Part shown: positions 1 through 11,320 of the stretch, in pieces
How positions within the stretch are numbered: the stretch's first letter is position 1
Layout: every line of letters starts with the position of its first letter
Notes under the pieces: generated by a model
The model's input: the letters and a program-made list of their open reading frames with translations, nothing else
Databases searched by the model: none
Told to the model about the DNA's origin: nothing
Program-made: the position numbers and the translations under genes
Source of the DNA: Tamarix chinensis
Taxonomy: Eukaryota > Streptophyta > Magnoliopsida > Caryophyllales > Tamaricaceae
DNA length: 64,000 nucleotides
Reading direction: 5' to 3'
Assembly: GCA_030549775.1 (NCBI GenBank)
Contig: CM060175.1
Coordinates: 77,470,245 to 77,534,244, forward strand

Positions 1-598
1 TGTCGTTTATCTGTACCATGCGAGTTTTTTGTAGTAGTTTTATATAATGGGTTACTCAATACCGTTGTACTAAAGGGTTCCTTTTCATGGCCCCTACTTA
101 TTCAAGTGGCCTTTACAAGTTAGCTTGTAAGGTTAGTTGAAGGATATTATTTGGGTTGAGAGAGTTAGGGATATCCAGTGATTTGCTCTGTATCTTTTGA
201 TCTAAAATAATTCTTACTGACTTCATATATTTCTTTTCACTAACATTTTGTAACTACTGATAGTTGATTCTAATTAAAATGATGTTTAATTACTTTAAAT
301 CTCTCACCACTTTGATTTATAATTGTGTTATTAATTTAAGTGAAACAAAAATATTAGCTTTAGCACTTGTACCGAGTGTGGCGGTAACACCTTATGATTT
401 ACTATTTTAGCTTTTGCAATTAACTTTTTAAAAAAATTCAATTCATAAATTTGGGGTTGTTAAATTTGAGCCTTCCTAACCTGTTTAACTAATTTATAAC
501 AAATTTTTGGAGGGTGAATTTCAAAGTGTGACTTTAATGACCTCATCACCATTATCTTCTTCTTCCACTCCCCTTCTTGTGTTTCTAAAAATCATGTG
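1..598. other. Non-coding LTR-like relic
   Basis: No gene is visible. Around 375-395 there is a 'gtgtggcggtaacacc' type word that also occurs near 18,598 and, as reverse complement, near 62,276, always just inside the end of an LTR-like repeat. The stretch to about 466 therefore looks like the decayed end of a minus-oriented LTR of the dispersed 'TGTAAYRCCC' family described at 43090. Inference from shared words only. Confidence 0.35.
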
Positions 599-1965
599 TG
601 TAACGCCCTGAAAATTCCTAGTTAGCACCTTTTGGGATCAAGGGAAAAATTCATGCTTAAACCACTTAAACTTTCACATAAAGGCCTTAATTTGGGCTAG
701 GGTTTGAGGTTTCAAATTATAAACCCCCTTACCTTTCATTTGCCACTAGAACCCTTCATCATTTGGAAGCTAAAGCCTCTATTCCCCCCCCTTTCCCCAA
801 CCTTCGAGTCTCCCTATTTTTCTCCATATATGATTTTACCCACATTTTCTCTCTCTCTCTCTCTCTGATTTCTATTGTTAACCTTTATTCATTCTTCTAA
901 TCTGTCCTTTAAACCCTACTCTTAAATAAGATAGGGTTAGAGTTGGGAAAAGAGTAAGGGATTATCTATTTTCTTCTCTTGGTTCTCTATTTCTCTTGAG
1001 GATAATGGTTCTTTCTAATTCTTCTCTCTTATTTCTGGTTTCATATCAATTCTTTTGAGATTTTAAGGGATTTACTAGGTTTTTATATTATCTTTTATAA
1101 TTTTTAGTTTGAGGGGTTAAATTTTTCAAGTTTAGGATATGTTTTATTTAGGAAAACTATTAACTTTCCTATTTTTTGGGAAATGGTATGAATGAGTGAG
1201 GTGTATGACCTCCGTTTTAGTGAAAGCATAAGTCTTGACGATGAAAATGTTTTCTGAGCATGTTAGGGTTGGTAAATGAAAGAATAGGTAGAAAAAGTCT
1301 AACTTGAAATTTTGTGTGCATTAACCTCATGAATATGATTTGGATTCATGGCTACATTTGGAAATTTAAGAATTTCCGCAACATTAGCATGTGTATCATG
1401 ACATACATTTTTTTTCATAAACTTATAGCATGAAAGAATATGATATAAGACTTTTTTGTTCTTTTAATGATTTTGGTAAAGAAGCAAGCATGATTTCAAT
1501 ATGCTACTGATAAGTTCATGTTCTGACTCATTTTATACCCTTATAGTCTTAGTTTTTAGTATTTTATTTAACTAATATAGGTGAATAATTATAGTTTTAT
1601 GCTTAAGTGGTAATAATTACATAAATATTATTATTTAAGCTAAAATGATATAAATTAAGTAAATTTAGAATAAAATATTATTTATTAATATTTATTTAAT
1701 TTTATTTCTCAGGTTTTATTTTTAAATAAAAAAAATAAAAAATAAAATATTTCGACGTTTGGACCAACGACCAAAGGCCGAAGGCCCAAACGCCACGAAA
1801 GCCAAATAGATCTAGCCGCAAAGAAAAAGAAAAGTCAAAGAAGAAAAAGAGAGGTTGCGAGAAGGAGAGTCAGCCATCAAAAGGGCTGGCATGGTAAAGA
1901 AAAAAGAAAGAATAAAAAGAGAGGGAATAGTGCGGTAGAAAGGAGGCTCGGCCAAACAGCAAGGG
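599..1965 (+). repeat. Start of an LTR-like repeat (TGTAACGCCC type), interrupted by the hAT-like element
   Basis: The stretch opens with TGTAACGCCCTGAAAATTCC, the same kind of terminus as at 4904, 43090 and 62217 and, inverted, at 18693 and 32284. No open frame of note follows. A CT microsatellite lies at about 847-867. The last 250 bases are purine-rich and run directly into the 8-bp target duplication of the next element. The right-hand end of this repeat was not located; it may continue after 7734. Confidence 0.4.
1958..1965. repeat. 8-bp target-site duplication, left copy (AGCAAGGG)
   Basis: Identical to 7727-7734 on the other side of the hAT-like element and directly abutting its first base. 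Confidence 0.75.
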
Positions 1966-1977
1966 TAGAGGTGGCAA

Positions 1978-2370
1978 ACGGGTCATTTGGGTCGGGTTAG
2001 GGTCGGGTTGATATGGGCCGGGTCAACTTTTATTTACTATACAATCGAGTCGGGTTCGGGTTCGGGTTCGGGTCTAATTCGGTTTGGGTGTGGTTCGGGT
2101 TATGTTGCTTTGGGACGGGTTCGGGTTCGATTCAGGTTAATTGACGGGTCGGGTGTGATTTGGGTCGGGTCAATGCTTGGTTCTTCGGATTTCTCAGGTT
2201 CGGGTCTATTTCGGGTTTGACTTGGGTCTATAGAATTCGGGTTAGGTTTGGGTTTGGGTTTGGGTTCAGGTCACTTTATGGGTCGGATGTGAATCAGATC
2301 AACTAAGTGTCAGATCTATCGAGTTTTTCAAATTTGGGTCTATTTCGGGTCTATAGATTTTAGGTCAAAT
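1978..2370 (+). repeat. GGGTTC/GGGTCG degenerate hexamer array, left subterminal
   Basis: About 390 bases dominated by GGGTTCGGGT, GGGTCGGGTT and related hexamers with runs of three G every six bases. It has high G-quadruplex potential on the plus strand. The short GSGSGSG frame inside it is an artefact of the hexamer, not a gene. Confidence 0.85.
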
Positions 2371-4089
2371 CAAAAAACTCAAATTAGGTATTATTTATAA
2401 CAGTATGAATCATGATCGATAACGAGTTTGAATATAACAATTAAAACTTGTATGAAATAAAATAAAATTATTTTTAATTTTTATAAAATTAACTTTAAGT
2501 ATTTTTAGAATACTAATAAAATCTTTGAACACACCACCATCACAATTTAAAATAAGAGAGTTTTTTCCTAGCCATAATAGTACGGCCTTATCCTATTACT
2601 ATTAGTTTGGTTTTAGCTTCTTTTGCTGTGGTTTTTTAATTTCTCAGTGTGACATTGTCACTTTTTTTCATTTTCAACAATAGATTTTAATATACAATAA
2701 ATAAATATGTGATAAATAAAAATCACAATCATCAATAACTTTGTAAAAAATGAAATATCAATGTTGTCTTATGATTATAAACCCTACCCTACTTCCAATG
2801 AATTTGTCTCAATGCCTAACTTAGTAAAACAATACTCCGTCATAGCACACTAAATTCTATATTGTATGTCTGATGTCTTAAGACAATTATCTATATTATA
2901 AATATGTCGATAGATATTTATAATGGTTACAACATAGTTAATAAGTGACAATATATCGCCTTTTACATCTTAAATTACAATTATAATTTTCATGATTTCC
3001 TATATTACTTTTCCTGCATTGTTCATGTTCAATTTGCATCAACAATTCAACATGCATATCATCCATCTCCTTCGTTCTTATAATTGCTAACATGGTGGAT
3101 CATGCACTTCCTTTGTTAATTATTCTAGAAGCAAGTGCATGGTATCCTCAATAATATTCTTTGGTCATTGAATCGATGCAGAGTCATTTGATCTCCTCCT
3201 ATTTCAATTCCTTCAAATAACCCATATTAGTGTACACGTCATTTCTAACGTCTCATCATTTAAGTGTTATATTATGAAATAGACTCAATCAAATTTATTG
3301 TCTTTTTATATTATACAACTTTGCTATGGATTATCATCATCCAAATAAAACACTTGGGTAATTGGGAAATCATTAATCTCATGCACCAAAGTCTAAGTTA
3401 CTTGTTCACATATCTCACACATTGGTCCATTCGTACATTTCTCAACCAACCTATTTTTAGTTAATAGCTATTCCTTATAAGCCTTTGATTATTTGAAGTA
3501 TTAATCTTAATCTGATATTCTTAGTGAGGATTGTGAGGTGTTATATTTGTTTTCATTGCAAACTTGATGATGATGACTCATCCTTGACTCCCTTCAGATC
3601 TTTTAGCTCAATATCATGCCTAGCTAATATTATCCCTAGTTGGTTGTAAAGTTAATAAAACTTTAAAATATCTAATAACTTTATAGGTTGTAAAGTATAA
3701 AGATGTAAATGTTAAACATGCTGTGAATAAATTACATATATAATTTAGTCTCAAAATTTAATTAAGGTTAGAAATACAAATAACTTTTATCTTTAAATTA
3801 AATGATTATTATAATTAATAATAACATTATATATCTAATTATTACATTTAAATACTATGAGAAAATAAACTCAAAATCTTACAATGATTAAATTTTATTT
3901 AAAAGTTTCATTTTTAACTCATTTTATTTTTTATACATTAAATACTAAATATTTTTTTAACACTTTGTCCCCTATTAAATGTTTTACTTAATTCTTATTT
4001 GTCTAACCCCCTTAATTTGTATATAAACTATAATAAGATATTAGTTAGAATATTTCTAATTTTCTAGTTACTTTATATTTTTTTAATAT

Positions 4090-4520
4090 TTCACCTAAAT
4101 CTTATTATTTTAGAGGGTTTAATTTTAAAAGTATTATTATTTTTTGTATTATTTCAACGGTTTAAGTATAAATTTAATTAGGTTAAAATTTTGATAGAGA
4201 TTACGTTATTTAAATTAATCATAGTTTTACCTACAAATCGTATTTTAAATTATTTTATTAATAATCTTTTGATCTCTAACCTAAAATTTATTTTCTAAAA
4301 ATTATTCTTGATTATTTTTACCTTTTTATTTTATTTATATCTATCTTAGATCGGTTTACTTTGATCGAAATTATTTTACTAATAGTCGTGACTTATAACT
4401 AAAAATAAATTCCAAAAAATTACTTCCAATTATTTTTATCTTCTTTGCTTATTTAAATATATCTCCAATCGAATTATTTTTCTATCTGATATTTTAATTT
4501 ATCCGAACTAAATTTAAAAT
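4090..4520 (+). repeat. Diverged direct repeat, copy 1 (partner about 902 bp downstream)
   Basis: The stretch around 4160-4320 is matched by 5060-5225, for example the word TAATAATCTTTTGATC at about 4258 and again at about 5160, followed by similar AAAATTATTCT-TGATTATTTT text. No coding content. It could be two decayed LTRs or an ancient local duplication. Confidence 0.5.
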
Positions 4521-4903
4521 AAGATATATAATTATATATCATATTATATATGTATATAATATATATATATATGTATGTATTTTTTTCTCTCCCTCTTTCT
4601 CTCCCTCTGCCCTTTGCTATCCGGCTATCCCATTCCCGTTGATTGTATATTCCTCTCTCGCGCCCCTTTTATCACCCCCTCTCTATCATCGCGTCACTAC
4701 CATTAGAAATTTTCTGTCTGTTATTATTAAGTTGTCTAATATGTATGAATGTACATATGGAGTGTGGTTTAAAGATGGTAACTTCATTATTGATAACAAA
4801 ATTATCAAGGTAGAATCTAACATGTCATTGAAAATTTTTGGAAAGATATCATATAATTATAGTTGAAATATTCTTCTTTAGCCCATTATTTGTTGTAACT
4901 AAC

Positions 4904-4994
4904 TGTAATACCCCGTTTTTAGGAAACCCTAATTAAAATTTATAATTACATGTGATTAGTTAAAATTATTAACTTAAGAGGTTTAGTATTAAAC

Positions 4995-5056
<62 letters not shown>

Positions 5057-5440
5057 TCGATGACTTAGATATAAAAATAATTAAGCTAAAAAGTTGATAG
5101 AAACATATTCTTTATTTTAATCCTAGTTTTACCCGTAAATCTTATTTTAAATTATTTTATTAATAATCTTTTGATCCGTAACCAAAAATAATTTCCTAAA
5201 AATTATTCTCGATTATTTTACTCTTTCCGACTGTTTTACTTACCTAAATTCTAATAATTTTTTCCGAACTATTTTTTTATATCTAATATTTTAATCTACC
5301 TAAATTAAAATTAAAACTAGATAAATAAACTCTACTCTAAGGTCTAAGCCTTATCCGAACATTTCTTCGGAAGATTTTCCTATCTCCGTCCGTACATTTA
5401 TATACAGATACTCACGCCATACTTACACACTCTTAGTCTC
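4904..5440 (+). repeat. LTR-like start (TGTAATACCCC type) and direct repeat copy 2
   Basis: Begins with TGTAATACCCCGTTTTTAGG, the terminus type seen at 43090. It contains the second copy of the 902-bp-spaced direct repeat and the ATT microsatellite at 4997-5056. Confidence 0.4.
4997..5056 (+). repeat. (ATT)n microsatellite, about 60 bp
   Basis: Uninterrupted ATT triplets over about 20 units. Confidence 0.95.
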
Positions 5441-6160
5441 TTACACACTCTGCATAAGTGCATATTATACACATATACACACGCACACGGCATAACACAA
5501 TCACTAAACAACCCCCCCTTTCATTTCATTTCACAGATTCACAGACACACGCACGCCTACAACTTCTGCCCGTCGCAGCTCCCTCTCTGCTCCCCTCCAT
5601 TTTCGATCACCAAACAGCACCCCCATCGCATGACCCTACATGCACCGTCGTCCTGCGTCCAGCCCCTGCACATCCATTTTCGTCGCCCGCGTCCTCCATC
5701 CCAACGCCACCACCTCAGCCGAGCCCCCTGCACCGTGCACCAGCCCATCGCCCAAACCAGCCAGCAGCCATCCACCGTCACCCTTGACCTGGCAGCCCGA
5801 AATTCCATCCCCGAGCCAAATCTCGATCAGCTTCCTCCCTCGATTTTTCTTCATCCAGCAGCCCCTAGCCCAGCCGTGTTTCCCTTTGCTCCGCCATCGC
5901 CCAGCCTTCTCCCGCAGCAACAACCACTTTTGAACCATCTACCCCTTCCCTCCCTCTCTGTTTTGTTCAAAATTTTTCCAGCCCAGCCACAACCTCTCGC
6001 AGCAGCCTCCCAGCAGCCCGTCACCCTCGACCCAGCCCTGCCAGCCTCCAGCCGCCCTGCACCATCGACCAACCACCACCTCTTCCGCCCTTTCCTTTCC
6101 CCTGCCTCGCAGCCTTGTCCAACCCTCTCGCCCAGTCAGTCGTGCCCCTTCCCCTAGTGC
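5440..6160 (+). other. C-rich, G-poor compositional island (not a gene)
   Basis: About 700 bases with strong C excess on the plus strand, starting with pyrimidine-rich text and ACAC words, then CAGCC/CACC words. Overlapping frames on both strands encode low-complexity proline- or glycine/tryptophan-rich peptides. That is what strand-asymmetric C-rich DNA produces, and no family is recognisable. It ends abruptly at about 6160 where AT-rich DNA resumes. It resembles leader-like C-rich segments found inside some large LTRs. Confidence 0.5.
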
Positions 6161-7369
6161 GTGAGTTGCGTAGTGTTGTAATAAAATTTTGGGTACCAAT
6201 ATTAATTGTAAGGATATTTTAGTAATTTTAGAAAAATAAATATTTTTATACTATAATTATTATTTTATCTGATAGATATTAATTTTGTATTTGTGGTATT
6301 ATTTTTAGGTAGGAAAGTTTAATTTGCAAGACCTAATAAATTTTGGTGGATACTGCTAATTTTACGTTTTTGCTGGAATTCAGGTAACCGTTATACTCTA
6401 CTAAAATGATAAAAATTGTGTGATAATACATTAGGGTTTTGGTGTATGAAATATGTTTAGCATGATTTATTTCAATATAATTATGTGGCAATTATTATTA
6501 TTATGAAAACGGATAAAAACGAGCATGTTATCTGATATAAAATATTTCGGGTATAAAAGTATGACTTAAAAATAATTTTAATGATAGGAGAATGTTTGGT
6601 ATGATAATTATGTATATAATTATTAGTTTAGCATGTTTACAATATGCTTATTGAATGAGATCTTATTTGCGGAAAAATCATATCAAAAACTTGGTAAAAA
6701 TGAAGATGTTGTTTTTCATATAAGTAAACCTTACATTATGAATTAAAATAAGAAAGATGTGATGACTTAATTATGTATAATTCAATATTGATGTGCAAAA
6801 TGGATTAGCAAATGGCTCTGTGGTTACAAAAGCTACCATGATAGTGAGATGATCATAATCTTGGAATTCATAAAAATTATAAAAATACCTAAGTATATCT
6901 TTTTGCCTAATGTTTGCAATATATGTAAAATCGTATGAATTTTACATTGTAGAGTTTTAATGTTTTATATGATTTATTAATTTTGTCCTTAGGTTTATGG
7001 ATGGAAAATAGACCTAGTACCATTAATTCACCAAGTTAAGTACTTCCATATTTATCTACTATAACTAGTATCCCTATTATTACTCAACCATCTACAAGGA
7101 TTACATGTTAGCCTGTTAAATGAGTGTATGATGAAATGCTGAATTTGATTGTCAGGTCCTCATGAATCATTAATACAATGAGTGTATTATTATTATGGTC
7201 CAAAGTGTAGAGTTTAAGTTGTAGGAAATTATCAAACAAAGTGAAGCAAAAATATAAATTTATGCTTATATATGTTTGCATTTATTTACATGGTTTCAAA
7301 AATTAATAAGAGTATGGAGTTAAAAATATCATATATGAATAAGAATAATCAATTATTGGTTCAAGTCTG

Positions 7370-7716
7370 CTTTGGGTCAGTTCGGGTTCGGGTTAGAGTT
7401 CGGGTTAGTTCGGGTTAAAGTTAAAGTTCGGGTCGGTTTGAGTTCGGATTAGAGTTCGGGTCGGTTTGGGTTAGGGTTGGTGTTCGGGTTGGGTCGGGTT
7501 TGAGGTGTGCTCAGTTCGGGTTATCATTGATTTTGGTCACTTCGGTTTGGGTCAATTTAGGTTCGGGTCTTTATCGGGTTAGCTAAATTTGGGTCGGGTC
7601 CAAATTGAATCGGGTTGTTTCGGGCTTTCGGGTTATGAACGGGTTTTATTTTTCGGGTTACTATCGGGTTTCAAGTCGGGTTATTCGGGTTGGGTCGATC
7701 GGGTTGGGTCAACTTT
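7370..7716 (+). repeat. GGGTTC/GGGTCG degenerate hexamer array, right subterminal
   Basis: Same hexamer vocabulary and same strand as 1978-2370. It ends about 10 bases before the right terminus of the hAT-like element. Confidence 0.85.
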
Positions 7717-7726
7717 GCCAGGTCTA

Positions 7727-7734
7727 AGCAAGGG
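7727..7734. repeat. 8-bp target-site duplication, right copy (AGCAAGGG)
   Basis: Identical to 1958-1965; it starts at the base after the terminal GGTCTA of the hAT-like element. Confidence 0.75.
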
Positions 7735-9517
7735 ATAGAAGCAGTAGTAGGGCAGCAGGGCGCACTGAGAGGAACGACGAGGCACGGAAGGCAAGACGCA
7801 CGTCAGCCATCAGTCGGTAATAAAGAAAAAGAAAAGTAATTATTACACAGAAATCAAGGCGTTGAGAGAAGAAGAAATAGGGAAGAATTTATACGGTAGA
7901 ATTTATTTCTGATAAAATTAATTTTATCTGAATAAATTTTTAATCTTTTATTTAAAATTAATTCAGATTATTTCTTTCTCTTATTTGTAATTTATATTTT
8001 AGATATATATTTATGTGTAATTAATTTATTAATTATGGCTGATTGATTATTTATTGTTATGGAATAAATTGAAACCCTGGATTAGGGTTTGAGATATAAT
8101 TTTATTTTCTTTGTTTCGTGAGATTGTTTCTTGACTCTATATTAATTGCTATTGTTTATATATATAATTCTGTCAAGTATAATTTATTTGGTTCATGTCT
8201 TGTTCTGGTTTCCTCATAAGTGACAGTATGTAGGATTATTTTTCTGCTAGGTGACCATCTAAATATACTAGAATTTATATGTATAAATTGCGGCTAGGTT
8301 AAATAAAAATTCACCTAATAGTTTTGTGATTTTAATTGAAGTAGTAAAATATTTCGATACGTGTGGGTCAAGGAAAGGAAATACAGCTAGACATGCTTTG
8401 TGTACTAGTTTGGGTATTTAGATTGACAACCTTCCAATTACACTTAATGCATTAAATCTAGTTAAATATAGGAGTCGCTTGTTGCTGCTATACTGCTAGT
8501 ATTTAATAGGGTTAATATTGACGCTTTGTCGTATTAATTAATTAAGGGAAGTAATATAAGGTATATAGACCTACTTTTGGTGTACAACTTGGTTGATCTC
8601 TTTCTCATGATTAAAATATGGCTTAGAAATTAATATTATATTTCGACCTAATCTAGTGGTGGATTTTGATTTTTCCTAGCATCTTTATCATATCTGCGGG
8701 TTTCTTATTACTTTTATTGTTATTAGTTTACTCTATTTTATGTACTCCTTTTATTATTATTTTTATAACCCATATTAGTATTTTTCTTGTTTATTTTTTT
8801 ATTTAGGATTTTTATTGTTATTTTTATTTTTGAGCTAGTTAGATAGAGGTGAGTCCTCTCAATTCTCGGCCTAGAACGATATCCTTATTTACCAGTGCTA
8901 CAATTGACAACAAGAGGGTTTAAATTACGTGTCAGCTATGGCCACACCAGCTACTAAGATTTCAAGCATGAATTAGGTATTCTAAATGTTAATCCGTGAA
9001 TATTAATTGTTAAGAACCTTATATGATCTATGATTGATATTTGAATTAAATTATAAAAACTTAAAGAACTTTATTATATGTGAATATGTTCGATAAGGAT
9101 TGTTTTCTCTCTCTGACCAACCATTTGGTTTGAACAACTTATCAACTGGTCACCATGACCCATCAACTAGTCCATAGGACACATCAAATAGTATGGAAGA
9201 TTGATCAACCGATTATCCTATGATCTCGGTGGTCTTAGTCTCGGCTTAGTACCATTGATTAGTTTAACCAAACCCATCAACTAGTTCCTAGAATATTCAA
9301 TAAGTTAGGTTGGCTAATATATTGGTTCACAGCAACTGTGAAGGTCTGGAATGCCCAAACTGATTAATTGGTCCTTAGAACCCATTGATTGATCTTACCT
9401 AGAACTTCCTTTCTCGTGTCTTTTTCCTCGAATGTGATATCTTGATTTTTACTATACTATGATGGTGAAATAAAATGCTAGTATCTATAAGTTGACCTAG
9501 ATTTGTTAAATTTAAAT
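7735..9517. other. Gene-free AT-rich stretch, probably LTR-derived
   Basis: No open frame of note. From about 9110 to 9400 the text is crowded with variants of ATCAACTAGT / CCATTGATTAGTTT / ACCAATTGAT. The same vocabulary occurs inside the LTR-like element at 44,900-45,180 and 46,370-46,480, so the gypsy element at 9523 probably jumped into a member of that repeat family. Confidence 0.4.
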
Positions 9518-9522
9518 GATGG
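9518..9522. repeat. 5-bp target-site duplication GATGG, left
   Basis: Identical to 16678-16682 and directly abutting the LTR start TGATGTGG. Confidence 0.9.
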
Positions 9523-10398
9523 TGATGTGGTTTTTATCAAAGTAACAGAAGGTTGGATTGAAATTTGTATTAGAAGCTGTCACCCATGATCTAATGCAAA
9601 AAGAATGAAGTGATTTGGTGGATTATGGACGAAGAAATTGATGTTACAAGATGAAGGTGTTCAGCAGATTTGAAGGTGTTCCAATGTGTCGTGTGGAAGA
9701 TAGATTTGAGGAAGGATTAATCCCGGATTTTCCTTGCTCAATACAGACCTAAAAGGGAGGATTAGACTTTAGCTCTCTTGCTCAAAGTTTTATCAAAATT
9801 CTTATTATTCATTCTATTCAATTCTCTATACAAATGTTGTGCACAAAAGGTATATATAGGAAAGAATAAGCTTGGTGGTGAGCTTCCTTAACCAGCCAAG
9901 TTTACCCACCTAATCCAGCCCATTAATCATGGTTGAATTAAGCCCATATTAACCTTAATCCATAGAATAATATCATTGGTTAAATGATACTAAGGATTAA
10001 TATTACAAAGCTATACAATAGACTAAGATACATACATGAAATTATAGCCATACCCTAACTTACATAAAATATACTTAGGGTTAGGGTTTACAACAAGTTT
10101 ATAAAAATAATGAATATCATCACTCTATCTCTTGTTGTAATGTATCATCCCATGTATTTCATAGTCTTGCATGCCTTGGAATACTTGTACACATCAATGT
10201 GTATGAACATCATCTTCTTGCAAATATGTAACATACCTACAAGAATAACTTGAATGGTTTTTAATGTCAAGCATATTAGAATTATCAAGAATATTTAACA
10301 TGATAGGCTCCAATATTATAAAAGCTAAATCATCTTCCTTACCTTGAGGATTAGAATGAATAGGACAATCATTATGTTCAATGGATGCTCCTGCATCA
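9523..10398 (-). repeat. 3' LTR of the gypsy element (876 bp)
   Basis: Matches 15802-16677 with about 11 substitutions and no length change. The integrase frame enters the LTR at 10398 and ends at 10194, so about 68 codons are LTR-encoded. Confidence 0.95.
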
Positions 10399-11320
10399 TA
10401 CTCCCCAAGTTGAGAAGAATTTGCCCTCAAATTTTCATCAGAATAATAAGGAGACAAATCACCAACATTAAAATTTCTTGAAATTCCACCATAAGAATCT
10501 GGAAGTTCAAGTTCATAGGCATTATCTCCAAACTTCCTAAGTATTTTAAATGGACCATCGGCTCTTGGCATTAGCTTGTTTTTACGTAAATTAGGAAATC
10601 TCTCTTTACGTAAATGTAACCAAACTAAGTCACCAGGAGAAAACACATAAGAGTTTTTATGGTTATTTGCTTGAGCTTTATACTTGGCATTAGATTTTTC
10701 AATTTGATTTTTGATTTTCTCATGAAGTTGTTGAAAAAAATTTATTCTCTCTTTAGCCTCATAGTTTTGCAATTCACCTTTTTTCAATGGAATCATGTTA
10801 ATATGCATGTTAGGATTCACACCATACACCACCTCAAACGGACTAGTTTGAGTAGTACTAGAAGGACTACAATTATAAGCAAACTCTGCATGAGCTAACT
10901 TAACATCCCAATCTTTTGTACTTTTATTAACTAAACCTCTTAATAATGTACCAAGATTTCTATTAGTTACCTCAGTTTGACCATCAGTTTGGGGATGATG
11001 TGAAGTGCTAAATAACAATTTTGTACCAAGCATATGCCATAAAGTTTTCCAGAAATAACTCATAAACTTGACATCCCGATCAGAAACTATGCTTTTAGGT
11101 ATTCCATGAAGTTTAACAATTTCTCTAAAATACAAGTCAGCAACATGCGTGGCATCATCGGTTTTATTACAAGGAATAAAATGAGCCATTTTAGAAAAAC
11201 GATCTACTACCACAAGAATAGAATCTTTACCACGTTGCGTTCTTGGTAACCCTAAGATAAAGTCCATACTAACTCCTTCCCATGGTTTATCAGGAACAGG
11301 TAAAGGTGTGTAAGCCTTTA
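10194..11320 (-). CDS. Integrase core and C-terminal domain, extending into the 3' LTR
   Basis: Continues pol after the frame break near 11315. The DDE triad is present: LVVVDRFSKM, IVSDRDVKF and QTDGQTEVTNR. The C-terminal domain has DLVWLHLRKERFP and the chromovirus-type PRADGPFKIL and FNVGDLSPY blocks. The frame then crosses the probable polypurine tract and reads about 68 codons into the 3' LTR, ending QEDDVHTH at 10194. Integration of the cDNA into chromosomes is the family role. In CRM-clade elements the integrase tail is reported to extend into the LTR and to carry a targeting motif. I infer, but cannot prove, that this tail is its equivalent. No start codon is needed because it is part of a polyprotein. 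Confidence 0.92.
10399..10412 (-). other. Probable polypurine tract
   Basis: On the minus strand CTTGGGGAGTA directly precedes the 3' LTR. This is the expected place for plus-strand priming. The tract is short and lies inside the integrase reading frame. Confidence 0.6.

Larger units (their letters stand above)
1966..7726. mobile_element. hAT-like non-autonomous DNA transposon, 5761 bp
   Basis: The left end reads TAGAGGTGGCAAA and the reverse complement of the right end reads TAGACCTGGCAAA, so 11 of 13 terminal bases are inverted repeats. The element is flanked by identical 8-bp words AGCAAGGG at 1958-1965 and 7727-7734. An 8-bp target duplication with short TAGRG-type inverted ends is the signature of the hAT superfamily. 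No transposase frame is present, so it would need a helper. Both subterminal zones are packed with GGGTTC/GGGTCG hexamer variants, G-rich on the plus strand at both ends, so these arrays are direct rather than inverted. The interior is mostly AT-rich, contains another LTR-like start at 4904, an ATT microsatellite and a C-rich island, which suggests that it captured or received other repeats. The superfamily is an inference; the ends and duplication are seen directly. Confidence 0.72.

Noticed and set aside
1987..2220. 77-codon frame rich in GSGSG
   Set aside because: It is a direct translation of the GGGTTC hexamer array.
1978..2370. Interstitial telomere repeat
   Set aside because: The unit is GGGTTC/GGGTCG, not the plant telomere unit TTTAGGG.
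5458..6157. Long overlapping proline-rich (plus strand) and glycine/tryptophan-rich (minus strand) frames
   Set aside because: Frames are open on both strands because the DNA is C-rich and poor in stop codons. No domain, no start context and no splice pattern supports a gene.
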